From Gordonia alkaliphila (GTDB taxonomy: Bacteria > Actinomycetota > Actinomycetes > Mycobacteriales > Mycobacteriaceae), in the NCBI RefSeq assembly GCF_023017165.1, contig NZ_JALKBW010000001.1, forward strand, positions 434,001 through 498,000: a stretch of DNA of 64,000 nucleotides, read 5' to 3'. A model generated the notes under the pieces. The model saw only the letters and a program-made list of their open reading frames with translations. It made no database searches and was not told where the DNA came from. The translations under genes were made by a program, and so were the position numbers. Below, piece after piece: positions 11,089 to 18,718 of this stretch (position 1 is its first letter; the number at the start of each line of letters is the position of its first letter).

Positions 11089-12051
11089 GTGCGCGTCATG
11101 CTTGTTTCCAATCCGTTTGCCACCTTCACGACCCCGGCGGGTCGCGACACCTTGGCGAACACGCTGAGCGCGCGGTACGACGTCGACGTGGAACACACGA
11201 CGCACCGTGGCCACGCGGGCGAACTGGGCGCCCGCGCCGCCGCCGAAGGCTACGACGCGATCGTGGTGCACGGCGGCGACGGCACGGTGAACGAAGTGGT
11301 CAACGGACTGCTCGGCACGCCCGACCGCCCCGATCCGGTGGACCCGGCCACGCTGCCGGCCCTCGGCGTGGTGCCCGGCGGCAGCGCCAACGTGTTCGCC
11401 CGGGCCCTCGGCATCGACCGCGACCCGATCGTGGCGACCGCCCAGCTCATCAAACTTCTCGACGCAGGCAGTCGTCGACCGATCAGCCTCGGCCACACGC
11501 TGAACCGCTGGTTCCTGTTCAACTCGGGCATGGGGATGGACGCCATCGTGGTGCGCCGGATGGAGGACAAGCGGCGCGCAGGCAAGAAGGCCACCGCGCA
11601 GCGCTACTTCGGCACCACCCTGGCGGCCTTCTTCTCCTCGAAGGTGGTGCCGCCCGCCTTCACCGTGACGGTGCCCGACCGCGAACCGATCGAGGGCGTG
11701 CGCTTCGGTTTCGTGAGCAACACCGGGCCGTGGACGTATTTCGGCACCCGCCCGATCGCCACCAACCCGAGCACCGACTTCGACCACGGTCTGGGTGTCT
11801 TCGCCGCGACCAGCATCTCGGTGCTCCCCAACATCATGCTCGGCAGCCAGTTGCTCCGCGGCGTGGACAACCCGCACGCGAAACATCTCTACCGCGACGA
11901 CGATGTGGAATGGGTGCGTTTCAGCGGCCCCGAACCCGCCGACGTCCAGATGGACGGCGACTATCTGGGCCGCTTCACGGACATGACCTTCGGCTGCCGA
12001 CCGAATGTGTTGCACGTCGCAGCCGCCCGCCCCGGCGCCACTGCAGACTAG
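11089..12051 (+). CDS. diacylglycerol kinase-family lipid kinase (Rv3218-like)
   Basis: A 320-residue lipid kinase of the DAGK/YegS/LCB5 family. The nucleotide-binding signature GGDGT is at residues 62-66 (VVHGGDGTVNEVVNGLLG), followed by GVVPGGSANVFARALG, the second conserved block. The start is GTG. Such enzymes phosphorylate diacylglycerol, sphingoid bases or related lipids at the membrane surface; the exact substrate is not determined by sequence. The neighbour order kinase-whiB1 matches Rv3218-Rv3219. Confidence 0.9.
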   Translation: MRVMLVSNPFATFTTPAGRDTLANTLSARYDVDVEHTTHRGHAGELGARAAAEGYDAIVVHGGDGTVNEVVNGLLGTPDRPDPVDPATLPALGVVPGGSANVFARALGIDRDPIVATAQLIKLLDAGSRRPISLGHTLNRWFLFNSGMGMDAIVVRRMEDKRRAGKKATAQRYFGTTLAAFFSSKVVPPAFTVTVPDREPIEGVRFGFVSNTGPWTYFGTRPIATNPSTDFDHGLGVFAATSISVLPNIMLGSQLLRGVDNPHAKHLYRDDDVEWVRFSGPEPADVQMDGDYLGRFTDMTFGCRPNVLHVAAARPGATAD

Positions 12052-12348
12052 GTTTTTCAGACCAGGTTTTCGCAGGTCACCGGCCCGCTACCGGCTGGTA
12101 AGCATGGATTAACGTGCTTGCCAACCCCTTGTGACTTATTCGGCAATCCAGAATTAACCCTAGCCAAATCCGCAGACAGGCTAGTACAACGGATACAGAC
12201 AGCAAAACGGCACCCCCGTGCGCACCGGATCTAAGCGCGCCTGCTAGGTGAAGCACCTGCTGTTTCACAGCCCGAAACACATACACCCGAGCTTCTCGCG
12301 CCCGAATAACGAGCGTGCGATGAAGCCCCTGCTTCAAGGAGAACTGAC
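12052..12348 (+). promoter_or_regulatory. long upstream region of whiB1
   Basis: This 297-base gap has no gene and is visibly more A/T-rich than its flanks. Near its 3' end AAGGAGA precedes the whiB1 ATG by 6 bases and is a strong ribosome-binding site. A TGTGA half-site of the CRP type occurs at 12130-12134. In M. tuberculosis whiB1 is activated by the CRP-family regulator Rv3676, but no perfect TGTGA-N6-TCACA is seen here, so a CRP site is only suspected. The length suggests a structured or regulated leader. Confidence 0.45.
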
Positions 12349-12603
12349 ATGGACTGGCGTCACAATGCCATTTGCCGCGATGAAGACCCGGAACTGTTCT
12401 TCCCGGTGGGCACCAGCGGCCCGGCCATCGCGCAGGTCGCCGATGCCAAGCTGGTCTGCCAGCGCTGCCCGGTCACTGCCGAGTGCCTGAGCTGGGCCCT
12501 CGAGACCGGTCAGGACGCCGGCGTGTGGGGCGGCATGAGCGAGGACGAGCGTCGCGCGCTCAAGCGCCGCAACGCGCGCACCCGCGCCCGCAGCGCCGTC
12601 TAA
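12349..12603 (+). CDS. whiB1: WhiB1 iron-sulfur transcriptional regulator
   Basis: An 84-residue Wbl protein with the four cluster-ligating cysteines C9, C37, C40 and C46 (Cx27CxxCx5C), the Wbl turn GVWGGMSEDERR and a basic Arg/Lys C-terminus. WhiB1 binds a 4Fe-4S cluster that reacts with nitric oxide and it partners the primary sigma factor; it is essential in M. tuberculosis. Sequence and position beside pdtaS identify it as WhiB1 rather than another Wbl. A strong terminator follows. Confidence 0.97.
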   Translation: MDWRHNAICRDEDPELFFPVGTSGPAIAQVADAKLVCQRCPVTAECLSWALETGQDAGVWGGMSEDERRALKRRNARTRARSAV

Positions 12604-12635
12604 GGACGCCCCGCAAGACTGCAGTACCGCAACAC

Positions 12636-12674
12636 CACGAAGCCCGGCCGTTCTCTTCACGGCCGGGCTTCGTG
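12636..12674. terminator. bidirectional rho-independent-type terminator, whiB1/pdtaS
   Basis: A perfect 15-bp inverted repeat (arms 12636-12650 and 12660-12674, 9-base loop) lies between the ends of the convergent whiB1 and pdtaS genes. It can terminate either transcript. There is no long U-run, as is usual in G+C-rich actinobacteria. Confidence 0.85.
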
Positions 12675-12697
12675 CTTCTCTGCGGCACCCGGCCCGG

Positions 12698-14217
12698 TCA
12701 GTGCAGCGGAATCCGAATACTGACCACGGTGCCGCGGCCGTCCGGACCGGGCCGCATGTCGATCTGGCCGCCTAGGTCACCGCTCACCAGGGTGCGCACG
12801 ATCTGCAGGCCGAGACGGTCGGAGGCGGCGAGGTCGAAGTCGGCGGGCAGGCCGACGCCGTTGTCGATGACCCGCACCGTGAGCCCCCGCAGATCGCGTT
12901 CCCCGTCGACGATGAGCTCCGCCGTGTCGGTCACTCCGACGAAGGCGTGCTCGATGGAGTTCTGCAGTACCTCGGTGAGCACCTGCACCAGCGGCATGGC
13001 CAGATCGGCCGGCAGCACCCCGAGCCGACTGACCCGGCGCACCCGCACCCCGCCGGCGCCGCCCGGCGCCCACACGTCCACCAGGGACGGCAGCAGCCGG
13101 TCGACCACCACGTCGAGATCCACCACTTCGTCGACGCTGCCGGACAGCATCTCGTGCACCAGGGCGATCGACGACACCCGCTGCACGGCCTCGTTGAGGG
13201 CCACCACGGTCTCGCTGTTATCCGAGCGCCGCGCCTGCAGTCGCAGCAGCGCCGACACCGACTGCAGATTGTTCTTGACCCGATGGTGGATCTCGCGGAT
13301 CGTGGCGTCCTTGCTGAGCAGCGCCAGATCACGCCGCTTCACCTCGGTCACGTCGCGGATCAGCAGCACCGCGCCGTCGGCCGCCTCCCCCGCGCGCAGC
13401 GGCACCGCGCGGATCAGCACGCTGGACCTGCGCGCATCGAGTTCCATGCGCAGCGGCAGATCCGGATCCGGCAGGCGGCCGCTCCCGTCGACGCCCACGG
13501 CGGCGTCGAGCATGGCCCCGACGTCGACCGCATCGAACGGATCGGTCAGCAGTTCGGCGAAGACGTCGGCCAGACGCGCCGACCCCAGATCGGCCGTCCA
13601 CCCCATCCGAATGCCGCCGAGAGCGCGTTCGGGCTGGCGTAGACCACGCGGCCGTCGGCGCCGAGGCGGATGAAGCCGTCGCCGGCGCGCGGCGTGGACA
13701 GTCCGAGCGAATTCGCTTCGTCGAGCGGGAATACGCCGTCGACCACCATCCGGCACAGCGCCTCGGCGGCGGCCCGGTAGGCCGACTCCAGCGGCGACGA
13801 CGGCAAGGCGTCGCCCGCGTCACCGGCCCGCCCGAGCGCGGCGATCACCTCGCCGTCGAAGGTCACCGGCACCGCGATCCGATGGACCAGCAGGTCGCCG
13901 AACCGCACCGGCGCCGCGTCGCGCTCGATCCGGCCGCTCGCATAGGCCGCCTCGACGAGCGGGTTGTCGCCCTGCGGACTCGCCGGATTCTGCACCCGGT
14001 GCCCCACTTCGTCGTGCTGGAACAGCGTCGACGCGGTGTTCGGGCGCACCTGCGCCACATAGACCAGCTGACCGTCGGCGCCGCGGACGGCGAGGACGTA
14101 GTCGGCGAAGGAGAGGTCGGCGAGCAGCTGCCATTCGGCGACGAGACGCTGCAGGTGCAGGGCCGCGGCTTCGGAGAGAGCGGTGTGCTCGGCGAGGAGA
14201 TCGTGCAGCGTGGCCAT
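12698..14217 (-). pseudogene. pdtaS: sensor histidine kinase PdtaS, with apparent single-base frameshift
   Basis: Two reading frames together encode one PdtaS. The first (start 14217) gives the N-terminal GAF-like domain and runs to VYASPNALSA; the second resumes at GIRMGW and carries the PAS part, the HisKA_2 box IHHRVKNNLQ with the phosphorylated His, and the ATPase core with VIDNGVGLP. The frame changes near 13610-13620, where adding one base to a G run restores continuity (ALSAGIRMGW). PdtaS with PdtaR forms a soluble two-component system controlling antitermination. All kinase motifs are intact, so a sequencing indel is more likely than true decay. Confidence 0.85.
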
Positions 14218-14232
14218 CGGCGACGGCCCCGC

Positions 14233-14451
14233 TCAGTGCCGGTAGGTGGCCAGCACGTCGCCGGCCCGGATCTGATCGCCCGGCGTCACGGTGACCGTGT
14301 CCAGGACGCCCTCGTACTCGGCGATCACCGGGATCTCCATCTTCATCGAGTCGAGCAGCAACAGGGTGTCGCCGACGGCGACCTCCTGGCCCGGGCGGGC
14401 GGTCACTTCCAGAACCGTAGCGACGATCTCTGCGACCACGTCTTCGATCAT
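14233..14451 (-). CDS. biotinyl/lipoyl-attachment-domain protein (TB7.3-like)
   Basis: A 72-residue single-domain biotinyl carrier. The sequence LLLDSMKMEIPV contains the biotinylation motif MKM with the acceptor Lys37. The short protein ends in DVLATYRH. It resembles TB7.3 (Rv3221c), a free-standing carrier domain next to pdtaS in mycobacteria. Which carboxylase it serves is unknown; no carboxylase gene occurs in this window. It is directly upstream of pdtaS on the same strand, 15 bases away, so co-transcription is likely. Confidence 0.93.
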   Translation of the reverse strand: MIEDVVAEIVATVLEVTARPGQEVAVGDTLLLLDSMKMEIPVIAEYEGVLDTVTVTPGDQIRAGDVLATYRH

Positions 14452-14562
14452 GCGGTCAATCCTAGTGGCCCCCGCGGGAATCCGTGGCATGCGATTACCG
14501 CTGATCTGCGCCGTCGTGACAGAATCAGTGGCGAACTTCCCGAGAACGACAGGAGGCCCGTC

Positions 14563-14637
14563 ATGGGTAAGCGCGGACGCAAGAAGCGTGCACGGAAGAA
14601 GAACGCCGCCAACCACGGCAAGCGCCCCAACGCCTGA
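14563..14637 (+). CDS. ribosomal protein bL37 (24 residues)
   Basis: A tiny, extremely basic protein beginning MGKRGRKKRARKK and ending NHGKRPNA. This is the signature of bL37, an actinobacteria-specific component of the large ribosomal subunit first recognised in mycobacterial ribosome structures. A textbook AGGAGG sits 6 bases before the ATG. The gene is followed by a strong terminator and stands alone on the plus strand between a biotinyl-like gene and rshA. It is easily missed because of its length. Confidence 0.88.
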   Translation: MGKRGRKKRARKKNAANHGKRPNA

Positions 14638-14663
14638 GCATTCTCGCTCAGCCAGGAACGCCG

Positions 14664-14698
14664 ACGGCCCGGCCCCGATTCACTCGGGGCCGGGCCGT
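14664..14698. terminator. bidirectional terminator between the bL37 gene and rshA
   Basis: A perfect 15-bp stem (14664-14678 with 14684-14698) closed by a 5-base loop, followed by TTGTTCT. It lies in the convergent gap and can serve both the bL37 and the sigH-rshA transcripts. Confidence 0.87.
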
Positions 14699-14718
14699 TG
14701 TTCTAGGTACCGGCGGGG

Positions 14719-14994
14719 TCAGTCGACGTCGCGGATCTGGGTGGTCTGCACGATCACGGTGCGCCGGATCTCCACGCGCAGCCGCTCGCGGAGTCCCTCG
14801 GGTGCCGCCTCCCCGCACTTACGCCGCAGCAATGCTTTGAGCTGGTCCTGCACCTCGTAGTGCTCCAGGCACGACGAGCAGCCGGTGATGTGGCCGCGCA
14901 ACCGATCGCGGGCGCCGGTGTCGCACTCGTTGTCCAGCAGCAGGTAGATGTCGGCGAGTACCGCCGAGCAGTCCAGTTCCTCGTATCCGCTCAT
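14719..14994 (-). CDS. rshA: zinc-binding anti-sigma factor RshA
   Basis: A 91-residue ZAS-family anti-sigma factor. The redox-active zinc motif HxxxCxxC is HITGCSSC with H35, C39 and C42; a further Cys at residue 24 (DNECD) fits the usual ligand set. It holds SigH inactive in reducing conditions and releases it on disulfide stress. Its ATG overlaps the sigH stop by 4 bases, so the two are translationally coupled. Corresponds to Rv3221A. Confidence 0.94.
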   Translation of the reverse strand: MSGYEELDCSAVLADIYLLLDNECDTGARDRLRGHITGCSSCLEHYEVQDQLKALLRRKCGEAAPEGLRERLRVEIRRTVIVQTTQIRDVD

Positions 14995-15614
14995 CGGCCG
15001 GCCTCACTCTTGGTGCGGCCGATACCTCGCTCGTGGGCGACGTCGGCGAGCAGTTCACGCAATTGCTTGCGCCCGCGGTGCAGGCGCGACATCACGGTGC
15101 CGATGGGGGTGTCCATGATCTCGGCGATCTCCTTGTACGGCAGCCCTTCGACGTCGGCGTAGTACACCGCCATCCGGAAGTCTTCCGGCAGCTGGCCGAG
15201 CGCGTCCTTGATCTCGTTGTCGGGCAGCGCGTCCAGGGCTTCGATCTCGGCGGACCGCAACCCGGTGGAGGTGTGCTCGGCGCTGGCGGCGAGCTGCCAG
15301 TCGGTGATCTCGTCCGTCGGATACTGCGCCGGCTGGCGCTGCTTCTTCCGATACGAGTTGATGTACGTATTGGTCAGGATGCGGTACATCCAGGCCTTCA
15401 GGTTGGTACCGGCCTTGAACGACGCGAAGGCGGTGAACGCCTTGACGTAGGTCTCCTGCACCAGGTCCTCGGCGTCGGCCGGATTGCGGGTCATGCGGAG
15501 CGCGGCACCGTAGAGCTGGTCGAGGAGAGGCAGGGCATCTCGCTCGAATCGAGCGGTGAGTTCATCCGGGGTCTCCTCCGGCGTCGGCTCGTCGTGCGGA
15601 TCGGATGGCGACAC
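14991..15614 (-). CDS. sigH: ECF sigma factor SigH (SigR homologue)
   Basis: A 207-residue group 4 sigma factor. Region 2 includes [17 protein letters not shown] and the core-binding/-10 segment [18 protein letters not shown]; region 4 contains the HTH around [20 protein letters not shown]. The sequence is very close to mycobacterial SigH. The GTG start at 15614 is chosen because GAAGGGA precedes it at good spacing and it gives the family length; a GTG at 15707 is an alternative. SigH drives the response to oxidative and heat stress and is controlled by the adjacent RshA. Confidence 0.94.
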   Translation of the reverse strand: MSPSDPHDEPTPEETPDELTARFERDALPLLDQLYGAALRMTRNPADAEDLVQETYVKAFTAFASFKAGTNLKAWMYRILTNTYINSYRKKQRQPAQYPTDEITDWQLAASAEHTSTGLRSAEIEALDALPDNEIKDALGQLPEDFRMAVYYADVEGLPYKEIAEIMDTPIGTVMSRLHRGRKQLRELLADVAHERGIGRTKSEAGR

Positions 15615-15748
15615 AGCTATCCCTTCGCTGGAAATATGCTCCACCAAGTCTAGCGAGCCGCGCAGACTCCGCTGCGCTGTAGGCCTGTCGACGGTTGCCG
15701 CAGTCACGACGTCCCCTTCACTTCTGGGTCGGTTCCTCTGGATATGCC

Positions 15749-15774
15749 AACACCCCGACCCCCGGTCTTGTTCC
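15749..15774 (-). promoter_or_regulatory. probable SigH-type autoregulatory promoter of sigH
   Basis: On the minus strand GGAAC (15770-15774) is followed after 18 bases by GTT (15749-15751), the -35/-10 spacing and sequence recognised by SigH/SigR sigma factors. It lies upstream of both candidate sigH starts. This fits the positive autoregulation known for mycobacterial sigH and excludes the much longer upstream start codons. Promoter assignment is by motif only. Confidence 0.65.
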
Positions 15775-15910
15775 AAAGGCCCCCTCGCGAGCAGCTTCGC
15801 CGGCATATCCGGGCGCACCGTGGTCACTATGACCACGGTGGACCGCTCTGTGACAGCGACCGCTCCCAGCGGGCGCGGCGACCGGCCGACGACGTGGGAC
15901 AATGGGGGTC

Positions 15911-16651
15911 ATGTGTGGACGCTATGCGGTGACGACGGACCCGGCACGCCTGGCCGCCGAGATCGACGCGCGCAACGAGGTCCCCGAGGACGTCGCCAGC
16001 ACCGCCAACTACAACGTGGCGCCGACGACCACCGTGCTGACTGTCGTCGACCGGCACGACGGCAACGACGCCGACCAGCCGATCGAGCGGCGGGTGCGCG
16101 CCATGCGGTGGGGCCTGGTGCCGCCGTGGACCAAGGAGTTCGGCAAGGGGCCGCTACTGTTCAACGCCCGCGCCGAGACCGTCCAGACCAAGCCCGCCTT
16201 CCGCGCCGCCGCCAAGAACAAGCGCTGCCTGTTCCCGATGGACGGCTGGTACGAGTGGCGCAGAGGACCGGTCGGTGCCAACGGCAAGCCGCAGAAGATC
16301 CCGTTCTACATATCCCCCGCCGACGGCTCCCGGCTGTTCATGGGCGGACTGTGGGGCGCGTGGCGGTCGCCGGAGGCCCGGGAGGCCGGCGACGACGACG
16401 CCTGGATCTCCAGCGCCACCATCCTCACCACCGACGCCGTCGGGCACCTGACGCAGGTGCACGACCGGATGCCGCTGATCATGCCGCTGGAGTACTGGCA
16501 GGCCTGGCTCGATCCGGACCATCCGGTGGATCCGGATCTGCTGGCGCCGCCCGCCGCGTCGCTGGTCGAGGCCATCACGATCCGCGAGGTGTCCCCGCTG
16601 GTCAACCGGGTCGCCAACAACGGCCCCGAACTCTTGGAGCCCGTCTCATGA
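15911..16651 (+). CDS. SOS-response-associated peptidase-family protein (SRAP/YedK)
   Basis: A 246-residue SRAP-domain protein. Met-Cys-Gly-Arg-Tyr at the N-terminus places the catalytic Cys at position 2, which must be exposed by Met removal; the ATG at 15911 is therefore chosen over one 9 bases upstream. The YNVAPT segment supplies the conserved Asn, WYEW the Glu and HDRMP the His. YedK/HMCES proteins form a thiazolidine cross-link with abasic sites in single-stranded DNA and protect them. Positional equivalent of Rv3226c, though here on the opposite strand relative to sigH. Confidence 0.93.
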   Translation: MCGRYAVTTDPARLAAEIDARNEVPEDVASTANYNVAPTTTVLTVVDRHDGNDADQPIERRVRAMRWGLVPPWTKEFGKGPLLFNARAETVQTKPAFRAAAKNKRCLFPMDGWYEWRRGPVGANGKPQKIPFYISPADGSRLFMGGLWGAWRSPEAREAGDDDAWISSATILTTDAVGHLTQVHDRMPLIMPLEYWQAWLDPDHPVDPDLLAPPAASLVEAITIREVSPLVNRVANNGPELLEPVS

Positions 16652-17169
16652 GCGCCACCCGGCCCGGACCGCTGCAACGTATCGGCTACCTGCTGGGCCG
16701 ACGGCTGCCCCCGGAGATGTCCGACTGGGTGCGCAAGGACATCACCGGCCGCGGGCACGTCGTGCGCTACCTGCTGCGCGGCTTCATCCCGTTCCTGCCG
16801 ATCGCGATCGGGCTGTGCTTCGTGCCCGGCAGCTGGATGGTCCGCGCGGGCATGATCCTGCTCCTGGCGATTCCGCTGCTGTACTTCCAGCTGGCGCTGA
16901 TGAACATCTACCGCCGACATCTGTTGCGCAACAACGGGCTCGACCCGAAGCTGGCGGACAAGGTCACGATCGTCCGGCTCTCCGAGGCCGAGGCGCTGTA
17001 TCGGAGCCAGCACCGGCCCCAAGAGGTGTCCATGGCCCCGTACGACGTCCCGCAGCCTGCGACACCGCCGACTCCGCAGAACCGGGCGGTGATCGACTCG
17101 GTGATCGTCGAACCGAAGGACCCCGAGCAGTCCTCGGGCCCGGACGCCCCGGGTCAGGCGAAGGTGTAG
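16648..17169 (+). CDS. DUF5313 two-helix membrane protein
   Basis: A 173-residue protein that starts RPGPLQRIGYLLGRRLP and contains two closely spaced membrane helices (about residues 48-64 and 68-88), followed by a cytoplasmic Pro-rich tail. These features match actinobacterial DUF5313. Its ATG overlaps the SRAP stop (ATGA), so it is translated with that gene. Its last 16 bases overlap the end of the convergent monooxygenase gene. No function is known. Confidence 0.82.
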   Translation: MSATRPGPLQRIGYLLGRRLPPEMSDWVRKDITGRGHVVRYLLRGFIPFLPIAIGLCFVPGSWMVRAGMILLLAIPLLYFQLALMNIYRRHLLRNNGLDPKLADKVTIVRLSEAEALYRSQHRPQEVSMAPYDVPQPATPPTPQNRAVIDSVIVEPKDPEQSSGPDAPGQAKV

Positions 17170-18644
17170 TCCTCGAGCGGAAAGCTCTCCATCTCGCGGA
17201 GCGTGGCGAGGGTGGAGCTGGGGCGCAGCAGCGTCGCTTCGCCGTGCTGGTTGAAGTAGTAGCTGCGCGACCCGGCGCAGTCGCCTGCGTAGAACACCGA
17301 CGAGTCCAGCGCCGCGGTGGAGCGGTCCAGGAAGCGGGTGTTGGCCTCCTCGGTCACCTCGAAGGTGTCGACGCCGCGGCGACGGAGCTCGCCGAAGAGC
17401 CGCGCGATGTGCTTCATCTGCCCTTCGATGGTGGTGAAGTAGCTCAGACCGCTGTACGAGTACGGGCTGTTCAGGCTGAGGAAGTTGGGCATCTTGGGCA
17501 CCGTGATGCCTTCGTAGGCCTGGAAGCGGCCGTCCCTCCACCACTGCCCCAGATTCCGGTCGTCGCGGCCGATGATCTCGAAGGCCGGGAAGTTGGTGTC
17601 CCAGAGGTTGAAGCCGGTGGCCAGCACCAGGGTGTCGATCTCCACCTTGGTGCCGTCGGCGCACACGATGCCGTCGGGTTCCACGCGTTCGATCGACGAC
17701 GTCTGCAGGCTCACGTTCGGCTGGTTGAAGACACGGAAGTAGGCGTTGGAGAAGGTCGGGCGTTTGCAGCCGAAGTCGTAGGTCGGCGTCAACTTGCGGC
17801 GGGTGTCGGCGTTACGCACCTGGGCGCGCAGGTGTGCCTTGGCCAGCAGCGACGCCAGCCGGTTGCCGGGCTTGGCCTGCTTGTAATGCAGCACGCCGAC
17901 CACCATCAGGGCTTCGAGCATGGTCGTGTTGACGAGCCGCGCGGCCTTCTGGGTGAGCGGCGCCTTCTCGAACAGGGTCTGCACCGGGGCCGGGATCGCG
18001 AAGTCGAGCTTGGGCACCACCCAGATCGGCGTGCGCTGAAACACGGTGAGCGCCTTGGCCTTTCGGGCGATCTCCGGGATCAGCTGCACCGCGGTGGCAC
18101 CGGTGCCGATCACGGCGGCGCGCTGTCCAGTGAAGTCGTAGCCGTCCTCCCACGCGGTGGTGTGCAGGATTTTTCCTGCGAAGGTCGGCATGCCCGGGAA
18201 GTCCGGGGTGTGCGGCTGGGACAGGAAGCCGGTGGCCGTCACCAGGTAGCGCGTGGTGCGACTGCGGCCGTCGGCGGTGTACACGGTCCAGAACTGACCG
18301 TCGTCGTCCCATTCGGCACGCTCCACGGCGGTGCCGAACTCCATCACGCGACGCAGGTCGTACTTGTCGGCGATGTGCTCGGCGTACTGCTTGAGCTCGG
18401 CGCCGGGCGCGAACAGCCGCGACCAGTGCGGGTTGGGCTCGAAGGAGTAGGAGTAGGTCACCGAGGCGATGTCGACGGCCAGCCCCGGATAGTGGTTGAC
18501 GTGCCAGGTGCCGCCGAGGTCGTCCTCGCGCTCCAGAATCGCCAGGTTCTCCACGCCCTGCCGACGCAGTTCGATGCCCGCGCCCATGCCGCCGAAGCCG
18601 GCGCCGACGATGACCGCGTCGTGGTCGAGTTGCTGAGTGCTCAT
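17154..18644 (-). CDS. flavin-containing (Baeyer-Villiger-type) monooxygenase
   Basis: A 496-residue FAD/NADPH monooxygenase. The FAD Rossmann motif GAGFGG starts at residue 14, a second Rossmann motif GTGATAVQ lies near residue 190, and between them FAGKILHTTAWE matches the BVMO fingerprint FxGxxxHxxxW except that Glu replaces the final Pro/Asp. It would oxygenate a ketone or other carbonyl/heteroatom substrate; the true substrate is unknown. The ATG that opens MSTQQLDHDA is selected over an earlier in-frame Met because the FAD strand follows directly. A 25-bp palindrome lies 18 bases upstream, implying local repression. Confidence 0.88.
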   Translation of the reverse strand: MSTQQLDHDAVIVGAGFGGMGAGIELRRQGVENLAILEREDDLGGTWHVNHYPGLAVDIASVTYSYSFEPNPHWSRLFAPGAELKQYAEHIADKYDLRRVMEFGTAVERAEWDDDGQFWTVYTADGRSRTTRYLVTATGFLSQPHTPDFPGMPTFAGKILHTTAWEDGYDFTGQRAAVIGTGATAVQLIPEIARKAKALTVFQRTPIWVVPKLDFAIPAPVQTLFEKAPLTQKAARLVNTTMLEALMVVGVLHYKQAKPGNRLASLLAKAHLRAQVRNADTRRKLTPTYDFGCKRPTFSNAYFRVFNQPNVSLQTSSIERVEPDGIVCADGTKVEIDTLVLATGFNLWDTNFPAFEIIGRDDRNLGQWWRDGRFQAYEGITVPKMPNFLSLNSPYSYSGLSYFTTIEGQMKHIARLFGELRRRGVDTFEVTEEANTRFLDRSTAALDSSVFYAGDCAGSRSYYFNQHGEATLLRPSSTLATLREMESFPLEDYTFA

Positions 18645-18662
18645 GAAAACCCCGCCTAACAC

Positions 18663-18687
18663 TTACTGTGACAGGCACTCACAGTAA
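18663..18687. promoter_or_regulatory. palindromic operator upstream of the monooxygenase
   Basis: A perfect inverted repeat: TTACTGTGA (18663-18671), a 7-base spacer, then TCACAGTAA (18679-18687). It sits 18 bases before the monooxygenase start, between it and the oxidase gene. Such dyads are typical of TetR or CRP/FNR-type sites; the TGTGA/TCACA cores resemble CRP, but the 9-bp arms and position fit a TetR-type operator better. No regulator gene is adjacent. Confidence 0.7.
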
Positions 18688-18718
18688 CTCAGGGCACGGC
18701 GCGCGTCACCTGTGAAGC

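Noticed and set aside
15615..15902. Longer sigH from upstream ATG at 15902
   Set aside because: It would cover the SigH-type promoter and the added residues show no family similarity.
15556..15910. Long plus-strand frame that continues into the SRAP region
   Set aside because: It is antisense to sigH and out of frame with the SRAP gene; the catalytic Cys2 fixes the SRAP start at 15911.
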